This document shows, piece by piece, positions 8,009 through 16,132 of a DNA stretch of 64,000 nt. Both the position numbers and the translations under genes were made by a program. A model generated the notes under the pieces. That model had not been told where the DNA came from, did no database searches, and worked only from the letters and a program-made list of their open reading frames with translations. This stretch comes from Hyphomicrobiales bacterium. Lineage in GTDB: Bacteria > Pseudomonadota > Alphaproteobacteria > Rhizobiales > Rhizobiaceae. Each line of letters begins with the position of its first letter. The stretch's first letter is position 1. Where the stretch lies: assembly GCA_900472395.1 (NCBI GenBank), contig UCHV01000007.1, positions 124,001 to 188,000 of the forward strand. Reading direction: 5' to 3'.

Positions 8009-9655
8009 TCAGCCGGCTGGCTTGAGCGCCAGAAGATGCAGGATGCGGGCCGGGTTGGTGCGCGAGATCGACGGGTTCACGAAGGGATTTTCCTCCGTCG
8101 ACCAGCCGGTGAAGCGCTTGGTATTGTACTGGTACCAGTTCGGATTGTTGAAGACCGGGATCATCGGCATGTTTTCAGCCACGATCCGCTGTGCCTTCGC
8201 CATTGCTTCCTTCTGCTTGGCCGGGTCGGCGGTGTGGGTGAATTCCACCACCAGCGCTTCCAGTTCCGGGTTGAACCAGCGCTGCGCGGTAAAGCGGGTC
8301 TTGCCCTTGTCGGCGACGCTGAAGGCGCGCTTGTAAGGGTAATAAGGCGAGGCCGAAGCCGGCAGGCTGTTGATCGCCGCGTCGAATTTGCCGGAGATCA
8401 GGCTGGAGGTCCAAACGGCTTCTTCCGGCGTCTCGATCTTGGCATCGACGCCAGCCGCCTGCATGCCTTCGATCGCGATGTTGACGGTATCTACCCAATC
8501 TGTCCACGAACTCGGCACGACGATGGAGAAGGAGAGCTTTGTGCCATCCGGGTTCTCGCGGAAACCGTCGCCATCCTTGTCAGAATAACCCGCTTCGTCC
8601 AGCAGCGCCTTGGCCGCTTCGGCATCGTATTTGCCGAATTTGCCGAGATCGGCCGCGACCTTCTCGTCGGCCCAGCTCTTGTAAAGCTCGCCCATCAGGC
8701 CGGGGTCTTCGTTGAGCGTCGGATAACCGTAACCGGCAATGTCGATCATCGTTGCGCGGTCGAGCGCCATGCTCATCGCCTGACGGAATTTCAGGTCGTT
8801 GAAGGCCTTTTTGTTGTTTTCGTTGGCGGTTTCCAGATTGAACAGGAAGGCCACCATGCTGCTCGGCGAATACCAGAAATGATAATGTTCCGGGTCCTTG
8901 GCGACATAGACATTCTCGATGTCGGGAATGAAGGAAACGCCCCAGTCGAGCGTGCCGTCGGCGGTCGCGGTCAGGATCTGGTTGTTGTCGGCCAGCTGCG
9001 GAAAGCGCAGGCAATCGACCTTCAGGCTGGCGGCATCCCAATAATTCGGGTTGCGGCACTGGTCATAGGTCTGGCCGGTAAAGCGCGGAATTTCGGTGAG
9101 AGCACCGCTTGCTACCGGGTTTTCGTTGGCAAAGGTCACCGGATCGGCAATGTCCTTCCAGATGTGCTCCGGCACGATCGGCAGTTGCGACAGCTGTTCG
9201 GCAGCAATCGAACTCGGTTCCTTCAGCGTGAAACGAACCGTCTGGCCATCGACCGCTTCGACACCGGTGATGAAGGTCCAGATGCTGACGAAATCGAGCG
9301 CCGGGAATTTCTTGATATATTCATAGGTGAATTTCACGTCCGCTGCCGTCAGCGGCTTGCCGTCCGACCATTTCAGGTCTGCCCGCAGCTTGAAATCGAT
9401 GCTCTTCAGGTCGTCTGCGAGTTTGTAGCTTTCGGCCAGACGATAGACCGGCTTGTTATCGTCGAAACGGTTGAAGACGATCAGCGGCTCATACATGAAA
9501 TCGAGCGTCGATTGCCGCGCCGAGGTCTGGTTGAACGGGTTGAAGTTGCGCACCCATGTGGTGGCTGGCTCAATATTGGCGGTCAGAACGGTCTGGGCGG
9601 ACGCCGTGCCGGCAAGAAGCGCCAGCGCGGTGGCAATGAAAACGGTATTCCTCAT
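8009..9655 (-). CDS. Family 5 periplasmic substrate-binding protein, probably oligosaccharide-binding
   Basis: The 548-residue solute-binding protein has a short signal peptide cleaved near GTASAQ, then the family 5 (DppA/OppA) fold: FMYEPLIVFN, DLKWSDGKPLTAADVKFTYE, LKFRQAMSMALDR. The C-terminal part (NNPNWYQYNTKRFTGWSTEENPF) resembles, from memory, the sugar-binding members of this family that take cello- or chito-oligosaccharides rather than peptides. A GGGGA site lies 6 nt before the ATG. It is encoded between a NagZ-like hexosaminidase and two permeases, which supports an amino-sugar oligomer or muropeptide ligand. Peptide uptake remains possible. Confidence 0.88.
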   Translation of the reverse strand: MRNTVFIATALALLAGTASAQTVLTANIEPATTWVRNFNPFNQTSARQSTLDFMYEPLIVFNRFDDNKPVYRLAESYKLADDLKSIDFKLRADLKWSDGKPLTAADVKFTYEYIKKFPALDFVSIWTFITGVEAVDGQTVRFTLKEPSSIAAEQLSQLPIVPEHIWKDIADPVTFANENPVASGALTEIPRFTGQTYDQCRNPNYWDAASLKVDCLRFPQLADNNQILTATADGTLDWGVSFIPDIENVYVAKDPEHYHFWYSPSSMVAFLFNLETANENNKKAFNDLKFRQAMSMALDRATMIDIAGYGYPTLNEDPGLMGELYKSWADEKVAADLGKFGKYDAEAAKALLDEAGYSDKDGDGFRENPDGTKLSFSIVVPSSWTDWVDTVNIAIEGMQAAGVDAKIETPEEAVWTSSLISGKFDAAINSLPASASPYYPYKRAFSVADKGKTRFTAQRWFNPELEALVVEFTHTADPAKQKEAMAKAQRIVAENMPMIPVFNNPNWYQYNTKRFTGWSTEENPFVNPSISRTNPARILHLLALKPAG

Positions 9656-9693
9656 GTCGGTTCCCCTTGTTTTTATGGTGGACGGTCGAGGTT

Positions 9694-10716
9694 TCAGGCA
9701 GCCAGCGTGTCAGCAAAAATGGCTTCGATTTCCTCCTGGGCGCGGCGATAATCGATTTTGAGCGAGCCAAGCCGGGCATTGCCGGCAGCGATACGGTCGA
9801 GCGTCGCTTGCGTGACGGGCCGTGCTGCCTTTGCTGCAGCTTCGCTTTCCGCGATATCGCCGTGACTTTGCAGCGCAATATCGGAGCCGGCGTCGAGCAC
9901 CTGTTTGACGCGCTCAGGCAGGGTGCCTTGCAACGATTCCATGAAGATGCAGTCAGAGATCAGTACGCCTTCATAACCGAAATCCTTGCGGATGACTTCG
10001 TGCATGATGGGCGAAACGGACGCCGGAAGTTCGGGGTCGTAATCCGAGTAGACCAAATGCGCCACCATTGCCCAAGGCGTGTCTTTCAACGCCATGAATG
10101 GCGCGAAATCGGTCATCATCAGGATTTCGCGGGAAGCATCGACGAAAGGGCGTTCCTTGTGGGAATCCAGCGTCGCACGACCATGGCCGGGAATATGCTT
10201 CATGACCGGCAAACTTCCGGTTTCCAGCATGCCGTCCACCACTTCTCTGCCGAGAGCCGTGATGAATTCCGGGTCGGAGCCGAAGGAACGGGCACCGATC
10301 ACATCGCTGGTGGTTTCGAAAACGAGATCGAGAACGGGCGAACAACCACTCGACAGGCCGATTTCGGACATCATCGATCCCATGGCCTGAGATGACAGGC
10401 GCAGCGCTTTTCGGCCAAGCTCGAAATCCTTGCGCGCAAGCCTGGCGAATTCGCCAAAACTGCGAAACAGCGGCCACGGCCCGCCGTCAAGATGCTGCAC
10501 GCGGCCGCCTTCCTGATCGGTGAACACAGGCGCATCGTGCCGACCGACGGCCTCGCGAAAACGCTCGATCAGGATTTTCGCCTGTTCGGGATTGCGTAGA
10601 TTGCGGCGGCCGACGAATAAACCCAGCGGATTGGTATCGCGAAAAAGCTTGAATTCATCATCCGAAAGCGTCGGATTGGGCAGTCCGACAAAAAGTGCCA
10701 ATGGTGTCGAGGACAT
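9694..10716 (-). CDS. GH3 beta-N-acetylhexosaminidase (NagZ-like)
   Basis: This 340-residue protein is a single-domain GH3 hydrolase expected to remove GlcNAc from chito-oligosaccharides or GlcNAc-anhydroMurNAc muropeptides in the cytoplasm. It shows substrate-loop DQEGGRVQHL (67-76), the NagZ motif KHIPGHG (173-179) with the acid/base DSH (184-186), and the nucleophile Asp255 in ISDCIFM. There is no signal peptide, so substrate must be imported. ATG 10716 (GGAGAG 5 nt upstream) overlaps the GNAT stop by ATGA. It is probably a paralogue of the housekeeping NagZ, because it sits with a dedicated importer. Confidence 0.9.
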   Translation of the reverse strand: MSSTPLALFVGLPNPTLSDDEFKLFRDTNPLGLFVGRRNLRNPEQAKILIERFREAVGRHDAPVFTDQEGGRVQHLDGGPWPLFRSFGEFARLARKDFELGRKALRLSSQAMGSMMSEIGLSSGCSPVLDLVFETTSDVIGARSFGSDPEFITALGREVVDGMLETGSLPVMKHIPGHGRATLDSHKERPFVDASREILMMTDFAPFMALKDTPWAMVAHLVYSDYDPELPASVSPIMHEVIRKDFGYEGVLISDCIFMESLQGTLPERVKQVLDAGSDIALQSHGDIAESEAAAKAARPVTQATLDRIAAGNARLGSLKIDYRRAQEEIEAIFADTLAA

Positions 10717-11216
10717 CAAATCTCTCCGTGTTCAGGATTGTTTTTCGGGCGCCTGAGCATGCCCTGGTAAAGACCCTTATCGCTGGCCGGGATTTCGATG
10801 GCGCCGACAGCGCTCCTGTAGAAATCCACGGGCCCCGCGTCGCCGATGAACGCATAGGCGTGGCCGAGCGTTTTCATTGTCTGCAGACAATCGGAAAACA
10901 GCGCGAGACCGATGCCGCGACCGCGCGCCTCCTCGGACACGCCCGTTGGGCCGAAAAAGCCGCGTGCGGTCGTGTCGTAACAGGCGAAACCAAGCAGCCG
11001 ACCGTTTTCGACGGCGATCAGGCAGGCGATCGGTTGGCGAGAGAATGCCACCGATACTTCGCTTGCCCAGTTGTCGCTGAAATGCTCACGCACCCACTCG
11101 ACGACAAGATACATTTCAGGCGGAAGGGCCGCGCGAACGCCAACCGAAACGCTTCCGGCCTTTTTAGCCAAAGCGCTCAGTTCCGACGCATACAGGTTCA
11201 CCAGCATGTCCGGCAT
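10716..11216 (-). CDS. GNAT-family N-acetyltransferase
   Basis: This 166-residue acetyltransferase is the first gene of the importer/NagZ operon. The acetyl-CoA motif A is visible as GVSEEARGRGIGLALF (the R-x-x-G-x-G/A loop), and the C-terminal YRSAVGA fits the GNAT fold. ATG 11216 has AGGAGG 4 nt upstream and is much better than the ATG at 11234. A GNAT beside NagZ may acetylate an amino sugar or a peptide released from it. That link is inferred. Confidence 0.82.
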   Translation of the reverse strand: MPDMLVNLYASELSALAKKAGSVSVGVRAALPPEMYLVVEWVREHFSDNWASEVSVAFSRQPIACLIAVENGRLLGFACYDTTARGFFGPTGVSEEARGRGIGLALFSDCLQTMKTLGHAYAFIGDAGPVDFYRSAVGAIEIPASDKGLYQGMLRRPKNNPEHGEI

Positions 11217-11265
11217 CTTACCTCCTGCTTCCATAAAAATGGAATAGACGCCATTATTTTGAGCT

Positions 11266-11314
11266 AGGTTTTACCATGGTGCGCGCGTTGTCAAGTGGAG
11301 CCGTGATGCTCCAC
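11266..11314 (-). promoter_or_regulatory. Candidate promoter of the NagZ/importer operon with upstream inverted repeat
   Basis: On the minus strand TTGACA (11294-11289) is a good -35 hexamer about 73 bp before the GNAT start, but the -10 is weak. GTGGAGC (11295-11301) / GCTCCAC (11308-11314) is a 7-bp inverted repeat directly upstream. It could be an operator or the terminator of the ribA-like gene that ends at 11364. Confidence 0.3.
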
Positions 11315-11363
11315 AGTGGCGCATGATTTTCGGGAGGGAGGGAGAAACTTACGGCCGCAGGAA

Positions 11364-12476
11364 TTACTCCGCAGCCTGCCGCATGGCGTCCACGTCAAGC
11401 ATATGTCCGGCACGCGTGGCCTTGGTGGAGAGATAGCCGCGATTTTCAGCGGTCACCACGCCCAGAACCGGCGTACGGCGATGAACAGCAAAACCAGCCT
11501 TTTCCAGCGCCGCGATCTTGCGCGGATTGTTGGTCAGCATCTCGACGGATGTCACCTGCAACGCTTCCAGCATGGCGACTGCTGCGCCATAACGCCGTCC
11601 GTCCTCTTCGAACCCAAGTTGTGAATCTGCGTCGATCGTATCCAGCCCCTCGGCCTGATAGCCATAGGCCCGCATCTTTGCGGCGATGCCTGTGCCGCGG
11701 CCTTCCTGATCGAGATAGAGCAAAATGCCGCCGCCGCGTTGCTCCAACAAAAGAACTCCCTCACGCAACTGGTCGCCGCAATCGCATTTCAGCGAGCCAA
11801 AAAGATCGCCAGTGATACACGATGAATGGATGCGCACCGGCACCGGCTTTTTGAGGTCGGGCTTGCCGATCACGATGGCGACCTGATCCCGCTGGGCAAT
11901 GCCGCCGCGAAACACAACGAACTCGGCGGCCTCGATATCCTTGAGCGGCACTTTCGTGCGGGCGACGACCGAAAAATCCGCTTCGGCCATGGTTGCGTTT
12001 TCAAAAGCGGAGGCCGGCAGCCGCGCACAGCCCGCAAAACGCGTATCGTCATCGTCGATCGGCAGGCATATGAATGCGGGCAGAAGCAGGGCCATGCGTG
12101 CCAATCTGTTGAATTGATACATTGGTGCCAAAGGCGACCGCCAGACCGGCAGTTGATGCCTGCCCCGGCCGTAAGCGAGCTCGGTCATCTCTTCGTAAGC
12201 CAGTCCGTCAAGAGCGAGAAACACGCCGTTTGGGACATCGATATCGAGCGCACCGGCCCTATCCTTGGTCAGGAAAAGCTCGTGCCGGTTCTGTGTGATC
12301 TCTGCAAAGCGCGTCACCATGTCAGGTGTTGCCGTATCGAGCGACAGGGCAGCGTAGGCCATGCCTTCCGTCTCGATTATCACCGGCCGACCGTAGCGCA
12401 ATTCCGAAACTGCGCGCTCACAGGCGATCTGGGCCTCATCCTGTCTGGAAAGAAAGCTGGAAGGGAGGTTCGACAT
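11364..12476 (-). CDS. ribA: GTP cyclohydrolase II (RibA-like) with N-terminal extension
   Basis: This 370-residue protein has a ~200-residue N-terminal region of unclear function, then a complete GTP cyclohydrolase II domain. Zinc cysteines are present in C-x10-C-x-C form (CITGDLFGSLKCDC), as are the EGRGTG loop and LTNNPRKI. The enzyme opens GTP to 2,5-diamino-6-ribosylamino-pyrimidinone phosphate. AAGGA precedes the ATG. No FMN riboswitch is seen upstream, in contrast to ribB at 20.0 kb. It diverges from the glycosyltransferase operon, and a RibD-type reductase lies at the far end of that operon. This suggests that it feeds a dedicated pathway, although ordinary riboflavin synthesis is possible. 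Confidence 0.9.
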   Translation of the reverse strand: MSNLPSSFLSRQDEAQIACERAVSELRYGRPVIIETEGMAYAALSLDTATPDMVTRFAEITQNRHELFLTKDRAGALDIDVPNGVFLALDGLAYEEMTELAYGRGRHQLPVWRSPLAPMYQFNRLARMALLLPAFICLPIDDDDTRFAGCARLPASAFENATMAEADFSVVARTKVPLKDIEAAEFVVFRGGIAQRDQVAIVIGKPDLKKPVPVRIHSSCITGDLFGSLKCDCGDQLREGVLLLEQRGGGILLYLDQEGRGTGIAAKMRAYGYQAEGLDTIDADSQLGFEEDGRRYGAAVAMLEALQVTSVEMLTNNPRKIAALEKAGFAVHRRTPVLGVVTAENRGYLSTKATRAGHMLDVDAMRQAAE

Positions 12477-12812
12477 CGGTCATCCTTCGTTTTGCATGCG
12501 CTTCAGCGAACACGTGAGCAACCGGCAATGGGGTTGGTGTATTCTGAGTTAGGGCGCCCGACACCGGATTCCGACCCTTTGCCAAAGAGACAAACGCAAA
12601 ACTCGCCAGTTTCGTCAGTCGATCACGCAGCTGTTATAATGACAGCATTTTCCGATGGTTAGTCAGTTTGCCCGGGCGCTGCGGCTGTCCGGCGAAATAT
12701 ATCATCCGGCTGCAGTACACAGTTTTGTAATCGTCCTTGCCTGCTTCTTGTCAGGCGGCTGGTGTCGCCTAGTTGCCCCTTTGAGAATTGGACAAGCGAA
12801 AGCGTGGTTTCC
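12477..12812. promoter_or_regulatory. Divergent promoter region between ribA-like gene and glycosyltransferase operon
   Basis: No gene is seen in these 336 bp. A plus-strand TATAAT (12635-12640), with TTCGTC 18 bp upstream, is a likely promoter for the glycosyltransferase operon and gives a leader of about 165 nt. GCTGT (12630-12634) / ACAGC (12642-12646) forms an inverted repeat spanning this -10 and is a candidate operator. I looked for the RFN (FMN riboswitch) consensus on both strands here and did not find it. Confidence 0.4.
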
Positions 12813-14738
12813 ATGGATTTGCATAGCGGCCCGACGGATATCGCCGCGCAGAATGACCGGCTTGATAACGGGCAGCAGGACTTTGCTGCATCACCGCGCG
12901 ACACTCCTTTACTTCGATATGGCGGACTGCCGGTCGTATGGCGCCGCCGCATCGTGCTCTTGCTCAACATCGCAACGATCGTCGCGCTTGGGGTAGTTGT
13001 ATTTTCCATTCTTTCCCCCGATGGCATCAGTGGCGCCGAAGCAGTGATGTTCCTCGGTTTTCTTGTCGCCACCCCATGGACCGTTCTTGGCTTCTGGAAT
13101 GCAGTCATAGGCCTGATGCTGCTGCATGGGCCGGGCAATCCGGCGCGTAGCGTTTATCCCTTTTATCCGCAGGGACGCGGCACCCAACCGCGGATACTTG
13201 CATCCCGAACTGCACTGACGATCTTTCTGCGCAACGAGGATCCCAGGCCGGTATTTGCAAATCTCGAGGCCATGGCGCGCAGCTTGCAATCGACCGGACT
13301 GGGGCGAAATTTTCGTTTCTTCGTGCTGAGCGATACGTCCGATCAGCACATCGCTGTCACGGAGGAAGCTGAGTTCGCCCGTTCTTCGGCAAGCTTCGTC
13401 AAGGCCGGCGGCAATACTCCGGTCTACCGCCGCCGACAGGTCAATGACGGGTTCAAGGCGGGCAATATCCGCGATTTTCTTGAGGAATATGGTCGCGAAT
13501 ACGATTTTTTCCTGCCGCTGGACTCCGATAGCGTCATGTCCGGCGAGGTGATCACGCGTTTGGCAGCGGCCATGGAAGCGAGGCCGGAAATCGGTATTCT
13601 GCAAACACTGGTGGTGGGCATGCCGGCCGAAAGCGGATTTGCCCGCATGTTCCAATTCGGCATGCGGCACGGCATGCGGTCCTTTACCATGGGATCTGCT
13701 TGGTGGAATGCAGATTGCGGTCCCTATTGGGGGCATAATGCTCTGATCCGCACTTCGGCGTTTCTTGCTCATTGCAAACTGCCGGTCCTGCCGGGTTCGC
13801 CGCCCCTTGGAGGCCACATCCTCAGCCACGATCAGCTTGAAGCCGCCTTCATGCGGCGTGGTGGTTACGAGGTCCGTGCTCTGCCGATTGAAACCCACAG
13901 CTTTGAAGCCAATCCACCGACGTTTCCGGATTTTGCAAAACGCGACCTGCGTTGGTGCCAAGGCAATATGCAATATTGGCGTTTCCTGTTCGAACCGGGG
14001 CTCAAGCCCGTCAGCCGTTTTCAGGTGCTGCAGGCTATCCTGATGTATATGGCGCCGCCGGCATGGCTTCTCGCCACATTTGCCGCCACCTGGAAAGGGG
14101 CATCCTCCGGTTTCGATGCCACCTACATGCAGCTTGGCCTCTGGCTGTTCTTCGCGATCTTTTTTCTGTCTGTCGCGCCGAAACTTGCCGGCATGCTGGA
14201 TGTGCTGCTGACGCGCGGCGCCGTCAGACGTTACGGCGGGCCGCTGCGCTTCGGGCTGTCTTCAATAGTCGAGGTGCTCGCTTCCATGTTGATGGCGCCG
14301 GTCATGGCAGTCTATGTGTCGGTCTTTCTGATCGGCCTGCTGTTCGGTCGATCCGTCACCTGGAGTGGCCAGAACCGTGACCGCTTGGGTGTCGCCTTTT
14401 TTCCAGCGGTAAAGGCAATGGGACTTCAGACTGTCATCGGCATCTCGTTGACGCTGGGTATCTTTCTGAGCGTCGGCTGGATCGGTGTGGCGTGGACGTT
14501 GCCGGTGATTGCCGGGCTCTGTCTCTCCATCCCATTTACCATGTTCACCGCATCCGCGGCCTTTGGGCGCTGGACAACTCGTTCCGGCATGTTTGCCATT
14601 CCGGAAGAGGGGCATATGCCGCGTGTCCTCAGTCGTCTCGTCTCCGATCGTGCCCGTCGGTGGCGTCGTCCGGCCACGCGAAACCACAGCCGCACGGACG
14701 TCACGGGCAAAGAAGCGCAGGCGGATGGACGCGCATGA
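12813..14738 (+). CDS. Membrane glycosyltransferase, GT2 family (MdoH/OpgH-like)
   Basis: This ~641-residue protein resembles MdoH, the inner-membrane glucosyltransferase of periplasmic glucan synthesis. Two N-terminal helices (about 45-65 and 77-105) precede a cytoplasmic GT2 domain with DSDS (237-240) for UDP-sugar binding. The HDQLEAAF region and RWCQGN (380-385) follow, then several C-terminal helices. Unlike the glucan locus, it is followed at once (ATGA overlap at 14735-14738) by dehydrogenase, PTPS-like, GT4 and methyltransferase genes. It is therefore a likely membrane step of that cluster. ATG 12813 is preferred, with GTG 12762 and GTG 12804 as alternatives; no start has a strong Shine-Dalgarno. 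Confidence 0.85.
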   Translation: MDLHSGPTDIAAQNDRLDNGQQDFAASPRDTPLLRYGGLPVVWRRRIVLLLNIATIVALGVVVFSILSPDGISGAEAVMFLGFLVATPWTVLGFWNAVIGLMLLHGPGNPARSVYPFYPQGRGTQPRILASRTALTIFLRNEDPRPVFANLEAMARSLQSTGLGRNFRFFVLSDTSDQHIAVTEEAEFARSSASFVKAGGNTPVYRRRQVNDGFKAGNIRDFLEEYGREYDFFLPLDSDSVMSGEVITRLAAAMEARPEIGILQTLVVGMPAESGFARMFQFGMRHGMRSFTMGSAWWNADCGPYWGHNALIRTSAFLAHCKLPVLPGSPPLGGHILSHDQLEAAFMRRGGYEVRALPIETHSFEANPPTFPDFAKRDLRWCQGNMQYWRFLFEPGLKPVSRFQVLQAILMYMAPPAWLLATFAATWKGASSGFDATYMQLGLWLFFAIFFLSVAPKLAGMLDVLLTRGAVRRYGGPLRFGLSSIVEVLASMLMAPVMAVYVSVFLIGLLFGRSVTWSGQNRDRLGVAFFPAVKAMGLQTVIGISLTLGIFLSVGWIGVAWTLPVIAGLCLSIPFTMFTASAAFGRWTTRSGMFAIPEEGHMPRVLSRLVSDRARRWRRPATRNHSRTDVTGKEAQADGRA

Positions 14739-15712
14739 CTGTGACCCGTGCTCTCTGGCTGATCGAGAAAAACCGGGTGGAAATGCGTGAGACCGCTCTT
14801 GCACCTTTGCGTGAAAACCAGGTGCGCATCAGGAGCCTGTTCGGTGCGATCAGCCGGGGCACGGAAGCGCTGGTTGCAAACGGCGCTGTTCCGTCAGGAG
14901 AATATGAAACCATGCGCGCGCCACTGCAGGAAGGGCATTTTCCCTTCCCGGTGAAATATGGATATGCCGTCGTCGGCACGATTGAGGAAGGTCCGGCGGA
15001 GCGGATCGGCGAGACGGTGTTCTGCCTGCACCCGCATCAGGATGTTTTCCACGCACCGGTAACGATGGCGACCCCGGTGCCTTTAGATGTGCCACCCTCG
15101 CGCGCTGTTCTGGCGGCGAATATGGAGACCGCACTGAACGGCGTGTGGGATGCAGGTATCCTTCCGGGCGACAAGGTCGCGATTGTGGGCGGTGGACTGG
15201 TTGGTCTCCTCGTCGCATTTCTGTCGGCGAAAATTCCCGGTACGGAGGTCACCGTTGTGGACGTTAATGGCGACAGGAGCGCTATGGCGGAAACATTCGG
15301 TTGCCGCTTCGCAACGCCGGACATCGCGAGAGCCATGGCGGGCGGCAGTGATGTGGTCATCCACACATCGGCAAGCGCTTCGGGTCTGGCAACAGCAATC
15401 GCGCTGGCCGGTTTCGAAGCCCGGATCGTCGAAATGTCCTGGTATGGCGATCGTATGCCGGAGGTGCCTCTTGGCGGACGGTTTCACAGCCAGCGGTTGT
15501 TGATCGTGGGCTCGCAGGTCGGCCAGGTGCCACCCGCTCGCCGCGCCCGCTGGTCTTTCGCTCGCCGTATGAAAACGGCGCTCTCATTGTTGTCCGATGA
15601 TCGTCTCGATGTGTTGATCTCCGGTGAAACCGTTTTCGAGGGCCTTGCCGAAGACTATCCAGCTATTCTCGCCGATACCGGCACACTTTGTCACCGCATC
15701 CGTTACTGCTGA
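14735..15712 (+). CDS. MDR-superfamily (zinc alcohol dehydrogenase-like) oxidoreductase
   Basis: This 325-residue medium-chain dehydrogenase has a GroES-like N-terminal domain with the SRGTE motif (GAISRGTEALV) and a Rossmann domain with GGGLVG near residue 150. The usual catalytic-zinc Cys and GHE residues are not seen, so it is probably a zinc-independent member. Its ATG overlaps the glycosyltransferase stop (ATGA), so it is coupled to it. It probably oxidises or reduces a sugar or pterin side-chain intermediate of the cluster. The substrate cannot be read from sequence. Confidence 0.82.
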   Translation: MTVTRALWLIEKNRVEMRETALAPLRENQVRIRSLFGAISRGTEALVANGAVPSGEYETMRAPLQEGHFPFPVKYGYAVVGTIEEGPAERIGETVFCLHPHQDVFHAPVTMATPVPLDVPPSRAVLAANMETALNGVWDAGILPGDKVAIVGGGLVGLLVAFLSAKIPGTEVTVVDVNGDRSAMAETFGCRFATPDIARAMAGGSDVVIHTSASASGLATAIALAGFEARIVEMSWYGDRMPEVPLGGRFHSQRLLIVGSQVGQVPPARRARWSFARRMKTALSLLSDDRLDVLISGETVFEGLAEDYPAILADTGTLCHRIRYC

Positions 15713-15733
15713 ACCTGAAGGGAAAATTCAAGA

Positions 15734-16132
15734 ATGTTTGCTGTCGAAGTTCGCGATCACATGATGATCGCCCACAGTTTGCCTCGTCCGGTTTTCGGTC
15801 CGGCGCAGGCCATGCACGGTGCGACATTCGTCGTTGATGCCGCCTTCATGACCGAGGATCTTGATGAGGATGGACTGGGCGTCGATATCGGTCTTGCAAC
15901 GACTGTGCTCAAGGAAACCGTCGCGCCGCTGAACTACAAGAATCTTGACGAACTCGACGTGTTCAAAGGCAAGATCACCACGACGGAAGTTTTGGCCAAA
16001 CATGTTTTCGACCAGTTGCGCGGGCGCATTCAGGCAGGTGATCTCGGTTCAGGCGGCGCGCGCATCAAGCGGCTGAAAATAACCCTGCATGAAAGCCACG
16101 TGGCGCGTGCATGGTATGAGGCGGCGGTTTGA
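15734..16132 (+). CDS. PTPS/QueD-fold protein with degenerate active site
   Basis: The 132-residue protein matches the 6-pyruvoyl-tetrahydropterin synthase fold in length and pattern (IAHSL, MHGATF, a TTTEVLAKHVFDQL helix and an ITLHES strand). The canonical HGH zinc pair reads HGA, the catalytic cysteine is missing, and the LDH..LN catalytic His/Asp region reads PLNYKNL. Only the first zinc His, one HGH His and the substrate-binding Glu remain. It may have altered chemistry or bind rather than convert a pterin. It lies 21 bp after the dehydrogenase and overlaps the GT4 gene by TTGA. Confidence 0.8.
   Translation: MFAVEVRDHMMIAHSLPRPVFGPAQAMHGATFVVDAAFMTEDLDEDGLGVDIGLATTVLKETVAPLNYKNLDELDVFKGKITTTEVLAKHVFDQLRGRIQAGDLGSGGARIKRLKITLHESHVARAWYEAAV

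Noticed and set aside
7943..9751. A 602-codon plus-strand open frame opposite the family 5 binding protein
   Set aside because: It is an antisense shadow of a convincing gene with signal peptide and family motifs. The antisense product matches nothing.
12813..14738. Assignment as the periplasmic glucan synthase MdoH/OpgH
   Set aside because: No mdoG is adjacent and the gene is coupled to dehydrogenase, PTPS-like, GT4 and methyltransferase genes, so only the family similarity is claimed.
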